Positions 41,668-52,031 of a DNA stretch of 64,000 nt are shown in pieces. The notes under the pieces are model-generated. The model saw nothing but the letters and a program-made list of their open reading frames with translations, did no database searches and was not told the DNA's origin. Position numbers and translations under genes: made by a program. Position 1 is the stretch's first letter. Each line of letters begins with the position of its first letter. This DNA comes from Symbiodinium natans (Eukaryota; Sar; Dinophyceae; Suessiales; Symbiodiniaceae), in assembly GCA_905221605.1 (NCBI GenBank), contig CAJNDS010001680.1, positions 554,001 through 618,000 on the forward strand, written 5' to 3'.

Positions 41668-41991
41668 TCAAGTGGGCACACATTGTGAAGATACAGCTGC
41701 GACGCGACAACCAAAGTTCCTTGGCCAGGGTTGAGGGTTTTCGGGTTTAGGGTTGGTTTTTTGGGTTGCAGGGTTTTCAGGCTTTCAGGGCTTTTAGGGT
41801 TTTTAGGGTTTTTGGTGTTTTTAGGGTGTTTAGGGTGTTTAGGGCTCAGGGCTTCAGGGCTTTATAAGTAGGGTTCAGGATTTAGGGTTTTGGGGGCTTG
41901 AGGCTTTTGAACCCAAAACCCTAAACTCTAAACCCTAAACCCTAAACCCTAAAACCTAACCCTTTTAGGGTTTTAGGGGTTTGCCGAAAGT

Positions 41992-42070
41992 TCGGTGGGA
42001 TGCTGCTGCGAGGCGCGCCCTCCCAGCAGAAGGCCAAGACGGAAGACGAAGAGGAAGGCGAGAAGCAAAG
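41992..42070 (+). CDS. exon, acidic tail
   Basis: Reads FGGMLLRGAPSQQKAKTEDE then EEGEKQS. The first intron-like base run after it is TTTAGGGTTTGG, so the donor would lie in telomere-type sequence. Confidence 0.45.
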
Positions 42071-42114
42071 TTTAGGGTTTGGTTTGGGGTTTAGGGTTTA
42101 GGGTTTAGGGTTTA

Positions 42115-42298
42115 GGGTTTAGGGGTTTAGGGGTTTAGGGGTTTAGGGGTTTAGGGGTTTAGGGGTTTAGGGGTTTAGGGGTTTAGGGGTTTAGGGGTTT
42201 AGGGGTTTAGGTGTTTAGGGGTTTAGGGGTTTAGGGGTTTAGGGGTTTAGGGGTTTAGGGGTTTAGGGGTTTAGGAGTTTAGGAGTTTAGGGGTTCAA
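42115..42298. repeat. TTTAGGGG 8-mer block
   Basis: About 22 units of TTTAGGGG in a row, flanked by ordinary TTTAGGG. A second block of the same variant is at 61466-61560 (about 11 units). Confidence 0.95.
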
Positions 42299-43089
42299 AA
42301 GGGGTTTAGGGTTTAGGGTTAGGGTTTGGGGTTTAGTGGTTGAGGGGTTTAGGGGTTTAGGGTTTCGAGTTTAGGATCTAGGGTTCAGGGGCCCTTTCCT
42401 AGCCAAGAGCAACAATTCAAAGCGCAGAGGCGCTTCGGCCTAAGCCGCCCCCCATCTCCCCCAAAAGTGCCCGTCCGAGTCGCAAAAGCCCTAAGCCCTA
42501 AACCCCAAACCCCAAACCCCAAACCCTAAACCCTAAACCCGAAACCCGAAACCCTAAACCCTAAACCCTAAACCCTACTCGATCCCAAATCTGCCTGAAC
42601 CCTGATAAACTCCTGGAAGGAGTGACACAAACTCCTTGAAAGAGTGACCCAGGTGGGGTGTAGCATGGTCCCATGGGTTGCCTTGCGTTTAGGGTTTAGG
42701 CTTTAGGTTAGGGTTTAGGGTTTAGAGGTTTAGGGTTTTAGGGTTTAGGGTTTAGGGTTTAGGGTTTTGGGTTTAGGGTTTAGGGTTTAGGAGGTCCCGT
42801 AAACCCGACAAGCCCTGAACCCTACCTGCTGTTGCCCAGGGATCCGGCTTCGAGTCGTGTCACCCCAACCTCTACTTTCCCCTTCCCAGGGTTTGTGGGG
42901 TTTAGGGCAGTCTAGGGGTTTAGGGTTTAGGGCTAGGGCTTAGAGGGTTTGGGGTTTAATTAGGACTTCGGGTTTAGGGGTTCTAAGGTGATGCCACGTG
43001 TCGGGTTCACTCACTGCCTCTTCGGGAGGAGACGTCAGGTTTGAAGGGTTTAGTGATCGCCCGACGCGAACCCCTGAATGGAAGACCCT

Positions 43090-43175
43090 AGGGCACAGAG
43101 TAGGCCCTTATTTCCTTTACCTAGGGTTGAGGTTCCCTTGTAAGCCCCTTTACGCCAAGAAGGGCACCCTGTTTT
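43090..43175. mobile_element. family K element without telomere insert
   Basis: CAGAGTAGGCCCTTATTTCC ... GAGGTTCCCTTGTAAGCCCC, AAGAAGGGCACCC. Companion of 14738-14870, where the corresponding position is filled by TTTAGGG repeats. Confidence 0.6.
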
Positions 43176-43429
43176 ACCCTAAACCCTAAACCCTAAACCC
43201 TAAACCCTAAACCCTAAACCCTAAAACCCTAAAACCCTAAACCCTAAAAATCCTATAAACCCTAAACCCTAAACCCTAATCAACTCTTGGGTCTAGAAGC
43301 CCACCAGAAAGCTTCGGTGTTGAGCAAGGAAGCCCTTTTAAGTTATTTGTTGGGGGCGCCTGAACCCCAAACCCTAACCCTTAGTCCATGTGGCAGCCCT
43401 AATCTCTCCCCAAGCAGCCCAACACCTCT

Positions 43430-43575
43430 TAAGTAAGGAATGCACCTTAAATCATGTTAAAGGATCCCTAGATACACTTAAGGTACATTCCTTAATCAAG
43501 GACTACACCTTAAATCATATGAAGGATCCCTAAATACACAACTTTAATGTACATTCCTTAAGTCAGGGGTTTGGG
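43430..43575. mobile_element. two family F copies in tandem
   Basis: AGTAAGGAATGCACCTTAAA TCATGTTAAAGGATCCCTAG, then ACTACACCTTAAATCATATG with GGATCCC again and ACATTCCTTAAGTC. The two share about 50 bp. Confidence 0.6.
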
Positions 43576-43614
43576 GCTCTCCGGGTCTCCTCCCCATTTT
43601 CGAACAAGCGTCAC

Positions 43615-43943
43615 TTCAGGAAGCGGCCGAAGGCAGGTGGTGGAATCGGATCGCGGCCCCAGCGACAAGGCCCGGTTTAGGGTTTAGGGTCTAGGGTCTA
43701 GGGTTTAGGGTCTATGTTCGGCCAAAACAAACTAGGCAGGCCCTTTGGACATTTCACATGTTCCCTTATTGGATTTTAAAAAATCATACTCAGGAATATC
43801 TTTCAGAGAGTTTTACAGGCCGTCCTAGAAAATCCTGGGCTTCAACCCTAGACGAAGTTAAGTGCCATGCTGTACTCTTCCTTGCAAGGAACCTCGTGAT
43901 TCTCTGCTTTGAAGCAAACAGCGGTGCTTTTGCAAGCCCTTAG
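43615..43943 (+). CDS. possible exons around a family D copy
   Basis: 43618-43680 reads EAAEGRWWNRIAAPATRP after ACTTCAG. 43850-43943 reads VKCHAVLFLARNLVILCFEA, NSGAFASP and stop, after a family D copy (43745-43830). Whether they belong together is not known. Confidence 0.3.
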
Positions 43944-44557
43944 CCTTTAGGGTAGTACACAGGGGAGCTCAAGCTGTTACGTGCGTCATCCTCACCCCGA
44001 CCCAAAAACGCGATTTCTAGGCCTCGGATTTCCACCTAGTGAATGGCCCTTCATAAGGTCTCGGGGACGGGGGTTTGACAGAATTGTCACATTGAAGGGC
44101 CAAAATGGCATATGTAGTGTACCTTATTCCCGCTTCGGGTTTGTGGGTACACTCAGTGTCATTAAGCGGTTTAGAGGTTGGGGGGTTCGGGCTTGCTGTA
44201 GAGGTTTACGGGCTTACGGAATTTTTGAGGAGTCCGGAGAAACGTGTTTTTTGGGACTTCGAACCCTAAACCCTAAACCTTCAACCCTAGACCCCAACCC
44301 ACCATCCCTGAACCCTAAACTCCAAACCCTAAACCCAAAACATTTTAAACCCCAAACTCCCACTTTCTCTCTTCAACCCTGACAGCCTCATGTCACTGAA
44401 CTCTCCCGAGGTTCCTTCCCAGCTTGCAACGGTCTTTCTAGGGAGAACTCCCTAAAGTCTTAGGGGTGGCAAGTACCCTGGCCCTAAATGCCCCAAGCCT
44501 TCAACCCTGAAGACCCGAAACCTCAGACCCCAAACCCTCATTGGTACTTTGTGCAGT

Positions 44558-44704
44558 CAGAGTCAGCGGAAGCAGGCCCGTCAGACAGTCGAGATGACGG
44601 GACGCAGCTCTTCTGCACCCTCGGCGCCAGCAGCAGCTGCAGCAGCAGCAGTCCCAGCAGGCGGAGAAGGAGCAGGCCACTCTGTTCAGGGCTTCGTGGC
44701 TTAG
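44558..44704 (+). CDS. terminal exon with poly-alanine run
   Basis: After TTTGTGCAG the frame reads QSQRKQARQTVEMTGRSSSA, PSAP, eight-alanine run, VPAGGEGAGHSVQGFVA and TAG at 44702. GCA/CAG triplets form the Ala run, so the length may vary. Low-complexity tail of an unknown protein. Confidence 0.45.
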   Translation, partial: QSQRKQARQTVEMTGRSSSAPSAPAAAAAAAVPAGGEGAGHSVQGFVA

Positions 44705-44737
44705 GGATATGGGACTTAGGGTCAGCTGTTTATATAG

Positions 44738-45000
44738 GGTTGGGGGGGGGGGGGGGGGGCGTATGGTTACGTTTTATTTTTGTTGTTTGGTTGGGGGGGG
44801 GGGGGGGGGGGAACCGAGAACAGGGATCATTTAAATCATTTATACATACAATAAGTGTTCATTCATACATGTAATTATGTGTTTTATATGTTTATACCTG
44901 CTTACATATAAATAAAGAAATGGATAAGTAAATAAATACATAAATAAATAGCTATATATATATATACATATATTATATGTGATAGATAGCTGGCTCCTCT
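44738..45000. repeat. G-runs and AT-rich simple sequence
   Basis: Two long G-runs (44740-44760, 44791-44810) around GTTACGTTTTATTTTTG, then AT-rich sequence with ATATATAT (44952-44970). No gene. Confidence 0.85.
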
Positions 45001-45239
45001 ACTACATTATCATAGCCCTGAACCATGAAACCCTGAACTCAAGGTTTCCTCCGTACAGTTTGGGGCTTGGGCTTCAGGGATAAGGGTAGATATCTGAGGA
45101 ACACTCTTATGGTTTAGGGTTGAGGGTTATGGTTTTGGGTTTAGGGTTTAGGATGAGGGTTTAGGGTTTAGGTTTAGGGTTTAGGGTTTAGGGTTTAGGG
45201 TGTACGGTCGTTTTGCGGCCGAAACCGTTGCCAGCTACC

Positions 45240-45930
45240 ATCCAACACCTTGGAATTCCAACTCCATAGTGCTGGAGATGACTTTCGACGTCAGTTCAAT
45301 AGGGGCGCTACCGCTTATGGGCTAGTGAATGGCGAGCCCACTAAGTTGACCGCACGGCGCCTGAACAGATCGAGGGCACCAGTTTGCGTGATAAGCGAGT
45401 TATTGCTCCTTACGACCCGGACGTTGTATCCACCGTCAACTCCAAAATGCCGGGATTGATACGTGGTGTACACCTCGTGCCCTTCGAATCGCAGAGCGGC
45501 AGGCGCACGAAGAACCAGAGCACAGACTCCGCAGCTCATGACACGACGACCCAGCAGCAAAGGAAGTGCTCCGACGGGTTTAGGGTTTAGGGTTTAGGGT
45601 TTAGGGTTTAGGGTTTAGGGTTTAGGGTTTAAGCGGTAGTTGCGGTCGATCCGGCCGATACATCGGCACAGCTCTACAGAGGACATGTTGGTGTGCTAGC
45701 CCAAACCCTAATGCCTAAACCCTGGGCCCCAGGCCCGAATCACAAACCCTAAGCTGCATCGATGTCCCGCACTTCACAAACTCCCAATGTCTTCAGAACT
45801 CGGATTCAGGGTCTAGGGGCTTAGGTTTGTTTTGCAGCGGTCGTCGGACGAGGACGGTGAGAGACGAAACCATGGTCTAGGGATTAGGGTTTTGGGACTT
45901 CGTTGCAGCGCAACTTTCTGCATGAGGGGT
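45240..45930 (+). CDS. multi-exon coding region, one frameshift
   Basis: 45250-45375 reads FQLHSAGDDFRRQFNRGATA, YGLVNGEPTKLTARRLN; the frame then changes to EQIEGTSLRDKRVIAPYDPD, VVSTVNSKMPGLIRGVHLVP up to 45577. A (TTTAGGG)n tract (45579-45632) follows, then AVVAVDPADTSAQLYRGHVG (45633-45700), and after a TTTTGCAG acceptor RSSDEDGERRNHG (45837-45880). The telomere-type tract is the whole of one intron, with ends that fit only a non-canonical splice. The shift near 45350 may be an unseen small intron or decay. Not recognised. Confidence 0.45.
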
Positions 45931-46115
45931 TTCAGGGTTAGATTTGGGGTTCAGGGTGTTTATAAAGCTTTTTGCTTGCCTGAGTCCCCAAGTACTCATA
46001 AATTGTAATTCTGCCCTAGGATATAAGCTACTAGCCTTCGGCCCTTACAGGCAGGCCCAAGGTATTGGATGACCCCCTCGCGCAGTGCGGCTTAGGGTTT
46101 CGGATTGTTTCAGAG

Positions 46116-46222
46116 TTGGGATGCTTCCCCCTAAACTAGCGGTCCTTTAAATAGGGATTCTAATAGGAGGTACGGTTTTTTTTTCCCATTAAGGACTGTT
46201 AGTAAAAGGGGGAACATCCCAA
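46116..46222. mobile_element. family C element
   Basis: TTGGGATGCTTCCCCCTAAA ... CATTAAGGACTGTTAGTAAA, GGGGGAACATCCCAA. Flanks TTTCAGAG and GTTTAGAG. Confidence 0.7.
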
Positions 46223-46390
46223 GTTTAGAGTTTGTTAAGCACCCACCCGCAACATCCTAGCCCCGAAACTCCCTGCCTTGCTCTAAGCCCTGTACCCTGG
46301 CCCCTGCAACCTAAACCCTAAGCTCTCTAAAGCCTAAACCCTAAACCCTACACCCTAAACCTTAAACCCTAAACCCTAAATCCTTAGGAG

Positions 46391-46474
46391 CTTTTAAAAA
46401 CTTCCGCGTGCAGGTAGCAAGAACCCTGCCCCGCCACCGGACGCTGGGCCGCAGCTGGGCTGCAAAGACTTTCT
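46391..46474 (+). CDS. terminal exon, basic
   Basis: Reads GAFKNFRVQVARTLPRHRTL, GRSWAAKTF and TAG. Arg-rich end of an unknown protein. Confidence 0.4.
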
Positions 46475-47205
46475 AGGGCTTTCTTTCCTTCTGCTAGGGT
46501 TTAGGGTTTAGAGTTTTTGGGTTTAGGGTTTAGAGTTTAGGGTTTAAGGTTTAGGGCTACACTGCACAGACTCTCTACGTGTTGTGGACGTTTAAGGCAT
46601 AGGGGGTTTAGTGTTTGGAGTTTAGGGTTTAGGGTTTAGGGTTTAGGGTTTAGGGTTTAGGGTTTAGGGTTTAGGGTTTAGGGTTGCGGGCTTTAGGGTT
46701 TAGGGCTTTAGGGTGTTGGGGTTTAGGGTCTAGGGTGTTAGGGTTTATAGGGTTTAGGCTTCAGGTGCTAGGGTGTTAGGGTGTAGGCTTTCGGGTTTAG
46801 GGTGTTAGGGTGTCAGGATGTTCGAGTTTAGGGTTTGGGGTTTCGGGTGTTAGGGTTTAGGGCTTAGGATTTAGGCTTGAAGGCTTAGGGTCAATTACGG
46901 GCTTTTTTGTTGTTGTTTTCTCGGATTTCGAGTACTTAGTTAGATCAACCTGAACTTCGATCTCTCTGCTGGCATTTAGGGTTTAGGGTTTTAGGGTTTA
47001 GGGTTTCGGTCCCTTCTGTGAGTGTAAGGGAAGCAGTTCAAACGTAGGTTTGAACGGGTTTTAAGCGCAACTTAGTACAACAACTTTGGAATCCCCTGAA
47101 GCCTGTAGGAATACTAAACCCTAAGCCCTAGTTGGAGGTTCATGGTCCTTAGTAATCCAATTGTAAACTATAACTGTACTTAATTATTTTAAGGGGCTGC
47201 GCCCA

Positions 47206-47253
47206 TGGGCGGGCAGCGCAGTCAGAAGCGCGGGGCGAGCAGATCCGTCAAGG
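47206..47253 (+). CDS. possible first exon
   Basis: ATG at 47206 reads MGGQRSQKRGASRSVK, then GGTTTAGGG begins (GT donor inside telomere-type repeat). Short and basic. Confidence 0.3.
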
Positions 47254-47299
47254 GTTTAGGGTTTAGGGTTTAGGGTTTAAGGTCTTATGCCCGCCCTTT

Positions 47300-47430
47300 G
47301 GGGGGCATCATGCTCCTGATGCGCCCCCGGGGTCCCGCCCCGGGAGCCGCTGATGCTCCTGATGCGCGCCTGGGGGTCCCGGGCTGGACCCGCTGATGCT
47401 CATGATGCGCGCCCTCTGGGGGCTTCCGTG
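47300..47430. repeat. tandem GC-rich unit GCTGATGCTCCTGATGCGC
   Basis: CATGCTCCTGATGCGCCC, GCTGATGCTCCTGATGCGCG and GCTGATGCTCATGATGCGCG, each followed by a G/C-rich spacer of about 25 bases: three units of some 55 bp. Confidence 0.75.
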
Positions 47431-47689
47431 GCGACGCAAAAAACCACGAAAAAAAAACCGTTCACCGGCGGCACGCGGGGGTCGGCGGCACTGGCGTCCG
47501 GCCTAATTCTGCTTCGCAGAAGGCCAGAGGCCAGCAAGGCTAGGGTGGAGCGCGGCGGGTGGACAGGGTCCAGAGTGGGTGGAGTTGGGGGCGGAAGGCA
47601 GAGGAGTGATGAGAGCGGGGAGGTGGTTAGGGCTCACTCAAACTAGAGATTTGTCAGGGGCGGAGTAGGGGGTAGGGGCCTCGGAGGGA

Positions 47690-47965
47690 AGGGATGGGGG
47701 GGGGGTGGGTTTCAGAGTGGAGCGGGGGTGGGGGGGTGAGGCAAAGGGTTGGTGTCAGGGAGGGGTGGACCCGGGGGGGGGGGGGTGGGGGGGGGTGGGG
47801 GGGGGGGGGGGGGGGTGGGGGGGGGGGGGGTGGGGGGGGTGGGGGGGGGGTGGGGGGGGGGGGGGATTTGTCAGAGGGGGGGGGGGGGGGGGCGGGGGGG
47901 CTGGGGGGGGGGGGGTGGTCGGGCATGCACTGGACCCGGTGGGGGGGGGGTCAAAGGTCCAATTC
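47690..47965. repeat. G-run desert
   Basis: Almost pure G with scattered T, A and C for 270 bases. ORFs here are pure composition. CAATTCAAGGTGTCATG is repeated at 47959 and 48040. Confidence 0.95.
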
Positions 47966-48949
47966 AAGGTGTCATGGGTGAGGGCGATGGGTGGCGGGGT
48001 TTGGGCATGCACTGAAGCCAAACAATCCAAAAACACTCCAATTCAAGGTGTCATGAGCAGCATGCTGTGAGAGCGGGTGAGGGCGGTGAGGGCGGTGGGG
48101 GGTCTTCACTGACGCCGCCCTGCTACCGCTGGGGTCGGCGGATAATTCAAGGGTACTTTAAAGGGCTTATATGTGGGTTGTACCTACACTTATAGTGGGT
48201 TACTAAGTACCCTGAACCTCCAAGTAATCCCTAAACCCTAAACCCCAAACCCCAAACCCATTACCAGGGATCACCTAGGTGTTTCTGCGTAGGTAGTATT
48301 TCATATTTAGCATCCTACTACATGTATAAAAGGTTACCCTTTGTTGGGGGGCTAGGGTTTTCGGCCACTAGGTAGAGGATCTCTATTCAGTGAAATGTTC
48401 CCAAATTGCAGTTGCGTTCCGTTTATTAAGTTGTGTTGTTCCTTTTTTCTTGGGGGCCTTACTTGGGTCTCTGTGGTCACCCTAAACCCTAAACCCTAAA
48501 CCCTAAACCCTAAACCCTAAACCCTAAACCCCCCTTTGTGATGAGCTCGGGAGCCGGCAAACCCCTCCCCAGCTGCTCCGCGGCCTAGGCTGCTCAACTT
48601 CGACGAGGCTCGGCGTTTGGAGTTTGGGGTTTGGGGTTTAGGGTTTAGGGTTTAGGGTTTAGGGTTTAGGGTTTAGGGTTCAGGACCCTTAATCCAAAAC
48701 CCTAAACCCTGAGAAGTCCCTGCGCCAAGGGTTCTTGGAGGAGATTTCGGGCTTAGCCTTACACCTTCAACTCCAGGCTGGTTCAGGGTTTGGGGCTTAG
48801 GATTGAGGACCTTCAGCCCTAATATACCCTAGACCCCAAACCCTAAACCCCAAACCCTAAACCCCAAACCCCAAACCCCAAACCCTAAACCCCCTCTCCC
48901 CCCCCAGCCGGAACGCCTGTTTGTGGGGCTTTTGCTGTGGAATCCTGTA

Positions 48950-49015
48950 GGCGACGGCCAGGCGGCGGACGGTGGACGACGATGCCTTGATGGAGGCAAG
49001 GGCTGCCACTTTAGG
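48950..49015 (+). CDS. exon, product unknown
   Basis: After AATCCTGTAG the frame reads ATARRRTVDDDALMEARAAT, followed at once by TTAGGGTTTAGGG. A further exon-like piece with two open frames lies at 48541-48615. Confidence 0.4.
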
Positions 49016-49329
49016 GTTTAGGGTTGAGGGTTGAGGGTTGAGGGTTTAATTTAGGGTTTAGGGACCAGGGTTTAGGGTTTAGGCTTTCTAAGTCCGCACT
49101 CAACAGAGTTTGGGACTTAAGGCATCTTTTGTTTCCTGGTCGTTGAGGGCTCCGGGCTTAGCATGTTTACAGGGGCCTTCGAGCTTTTCTGGGCTTCTGG
49201 AGACCGTAAACCCTAATCCCTAAACCCTAAACCCTTAACCCTTATACCCGAAACCCTCATACCCTAAACCCTAAACCCTACACCCTAAACCCCAAACCCT
49301 AAACCCTAAACCCTAAACCCTGGTTTTGG

Positions 49330-49428
49330 AAGTTCTGGCCAGGAGCAGCTCTTTGCCCGCGCGATGGCGCCGATGTCCACAGAGGAGGCCGACGCAAGCG
49401 GCCGGGCGCCTAAAAGCCTTTCCGTTAG
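49330..49428 (+). CDS. exon, product unknown
   Basis: Reads SGQEQLFARAMAPMSTEEAD then ASGRAPKSLSV, running into TTTAGGG repeats. Left: CCCTAAA repeats. So both neighbouring introns start or end in telomere-type DNA. Confidence 0.45.
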
Positions 49429-49817
49429 GGTTTAGGGTTTAGGGTTTAGGGTTTAGGGTTCAGGGTTTAGGGTTTAGGGTTTAGGGTTTAGGGTTTAGGG
49501 TTTAGGGTTCAGGGTGCAGGGTTCAGGGTTCAGGGTTTAAGGTGCAGGGTTCAGGGTTCTTAGGTTTTTCACGGCCCTCAGAGGTTCAGGGTCTTTTAGG
49601 TCTGGGATGTTTGTATTTCTCCTTTTTTTGGAGGTTATATTTAGTTTTTTTGCATGGTGCGCTTTTTTTTTGGAACAATGGTTGTAAGGTTTGAAGGTTT
49701 TAGGACTTTGCGTTTAGGGTCGGTAGGAGGGCTCTCAGGTTTGTTGGCTTTATTGGGTCGTTAGGGGTGTCTTTAGGGTGTAGGACAGAACCTTTAAACC
49801 TTAAGCGTGGGGTTATT

Positions 49818-50152
49818 AGCGAACCCGTGATTGCAATAATTATGCCTGGATTGCCATGGACCGCATGGCAGCCTGCTGCACGTGCGGCGAACACACCTTG
49901 CGATCCTTGCTCTGGGAAGGTTCCTGCGCCCGCTGCCACAAGGGAGCGACTGCCAAGCAGCTAGGGCTGCCTGAACTGAGTGTCCCGTTCCTGGACCCAG
50001 AGACTCCAAAACCCCTTAATTAAGGAATTTATCCTAAATTAGAGTAGGAACCCTAATATGATTTACGATCTATTCCTTAATTAAGGGGTTTTGGAGTCTC
50101 TGGGGAAGGCTGAGACGCGGAAGAAGCTGAAGCCTACCACCGCCCACGCCTG
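49818..50152 (+). CDS. Cys-rich terminal exons split by a family F palindrome
   Basis: 49818-49982 reads NNYAWIAMDRMAACCTCGEH, TLRSLLWEGSCARCHKGATA, then LPELSVPFLDP. CTCGEH...CARCH has the spacing of a small zinc site (CxC...CxxCH). A 120-bp perfect-ended palindromic element follows, and after it KAETRKKLKPTTAHA and TGA at 50150. Excision of the element can join the two in frame. Acceptor TTATTAG at 49812-49818. Function unknown; a nucleic-acid or protein contact role would be a guess. Confidence 0.5.
49983..50105. mobile_element. family F element, near-perfect palindrome
   Basis: CAGAGACTCCAAAACCCCTT AATTAAGGAAT is repeated as its exact reverse complement at the right end (ATTCCTTAATTAAGG...GTCTCTG). 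It lies between two coding pieces. Confidence 0.75.
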
Positions 50153-50647
50153 ACCTCAGATCGATGCTCCAACCCTAAACCCTAAACCCTAAACCCTAAA
50201 CCCTAAACCCTCAACCCTAAACCCTCTCCTTCCGAAGAACTTTCGCCAGAGGGTTGTGCGAGATACCGTAGCACCCTAGGTAAACTAGGATGGCTCGTAC
50301 AGACTCTGCATCCTAGACTTGATGAGTTTACGGTTGAGGTTAGGGTCCAAAGACTAATCGTCCTAAACCATGAGTCGTTGAACTGAGGTGCCTGTGGAAG
50401 CCTCGCTAAGTTTAGAGAGTTTTAGGAGCCAATGTAAGGCCCCCCTGCCCTGAACCCCTCAACCCTAAAGCCACTAACCCTTCAGACCGCATCTACCCCC
50501 GAAGCTCTCAAATTCGAGCCCCAAGCCTAAACCCTTAAACCCCTGAACCCCATGCTTGCTGGCTTCTTGGCTTTTGTTGAGTGTAGGATTGGGGGAACCG
50601 TTCCCTACAGCCCCCGTGCCGTCTAATTGCAGTCCCCAGCTACACTA

Positions 50648-50790
50648 CTAGAGTTCTTAAGGGAGGGCGGAGGTTCAGGAGGGTATGTAACCCCAAGTTT
50701 TCAAGTATTCCCCGCCACTCCCCAAGCTTCCCTAAGGCTCCCTAGGTACCTACCCCCCCCCCCCCCATGAAGCCCTTCCCTTAAGAACCC
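50648..50790. mobile_element. family I element, inverted
   Basis: GTTCTTAAGGGAGGGCGGAG ... GTATGTAACCCC ... CCTAAGGCTCCCTAGGTACC ... CATGAAGCCCTTCCCTTAAG. Ends inverted. Confidence 0.55.
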
Positions 50791-51030
50791 ATCACAAACG
50801 GAAAACTCCAAACCCTAACACCCTAAAACCCTAAACGTAAAATCTAAAAACCCGGAAACCCCCAAGAACCTCCAAAAACTCTAAAGTTTATGTAAAAACC
50901 TAAGACCCTTAAAAACCCAAAAAACACTAACAAAACTTTAAAAAGCCTAAACAAAAACCCTACAAGAACCTAAAAACAAACACCCAAGACTCCAAACCCA
51001 GAAACATCGACACGCTGCTGTCAGCTTAAT

Positions 51031-51108
51031 CCCTATAATCCCTATAATCCCTATAATCCCTATAATCCCTATAATCCCTATAATCCCTATAATCCCTATA
51101 ATCCCTAA
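51031..51108. repeat. TAATCCCTA 9-mer array
   Basis: Nine perfect copies of TAATCCCTA, ending as CCCTAAA repeats resume. Confidence 0.95.
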
Positions 51109-51146
51109 ACCCTAATAAACCCTAAAACACCCTGAGCCCAAACCCT

Positions 51147-51187
51147 AACCCCTATTAAGGACTGTTTGTCTCAGGGGGAACATCCCA
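51147..51187. mobile_element. family C element, right half only
   Basis: CCCTATTAAGGACTGTTTGT...GGGGGAACATCCCAA; the left half is missing, replaced by CCCTAA-type sequence. Confidence 0.6.
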
Positions 51188-51196
51188 ACTCTCAGG

Positions 51197-52031
51197 TGTC
51201 GCAGAGGCCGCGCCACAGTTCGATGCCGACTTCGAGGATGGCGCAGGGTGGGTTTAGGGTTTAGGGTTTAGGGTTTAGGGTTTAGGGTTCAGGGTTTAGG
51301 GTTTAGGGTTTAGGGTTCAGGGTTTAGGGTTTAGGGTTTAGGGTTTGGGGTTTGGGGTTTGGGGTTTAGGGTTTAGGGTCAGGAGGGGAAGCCCTGGACT
51401 CCTGGACTTGGGTTTGTTCCCCAAAGCGGCCCCCTTGCCTTACCCCTATGTGTGCCCAATTTCAGGTTGGGTCACGTGAGGGGCAGCATATGGGCCCCTA
51501 AACCCTTCGACCCTAAAACCCTAAACCCCTGAAACCCTAACACCCTAAACTCTTGTCAAAACCCTAAACCTAAAACCCTAAAACCCTAAAACCCTGAATC
51601 CCTACAACCCTAAACCCTAAAGTTCTAAAACCCTGAAACCCTCAAACCCTAAACAACCCTAAATTCTAAACCCTAAAACCCTAAAACCCTAACTTCTAAA
51701 CCCTAAAGCCCTAAAACCCTGAAACCCTCAAACCCTAAAGCCCTAAAACCTTGAAACCCCTGAAACCCTAAAACACCGAAACTCTAAGCCCCACTTAGGA
51801 AGCCCACGGCCTTACTGGGACAGTGGCCCTTAGGGGTGTAGTGTAGGGGCCCTCGCCCCTTAGAGCCTAAACCCTAAACCCGAAACCCTAAACCCTAAAC
51901 CCGAAACCCTAAATCTCAAACCCTAAACCCCATGTAAGAAGCCCTAAAACCCTGCTGTTGCCGCAGGAGCTGATGAGGCGCTTCGACGAAGATGATCGGG
52001 CGACGGCGCAGCCTATCACGGAGACGTGGGG
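51197..52031 (+). CDS. two acidic exons, product unknown
   Basis: 51197-51252 reads GVAEAAPQFDADFEDGAG after CAACTCTCAG. 51967-52031 reads ELMRRFDEDDRATAQPITET then WG after TGTTGCCGCAG. Both have good acceptors and end as TTTAGGG repeats begin. RFDEDDRAT recalls the start of an EF-hand loop but is incomplete. The 700 bases between are telomere-type repeats and CCCTAAAA variants. Confidence 0.45.

Noticed and set aside
44488-44874. Longer 128-codon ORF over the poly-Ala exon
   Set aside because: Reads the CAG/GCA run as Ser; the Ala frame has a better acceptor and a more protein-like run-up.
47654-48070. Poly-Gly and poly-Pro ORFs
   Set aside because: Pure G-run composition.
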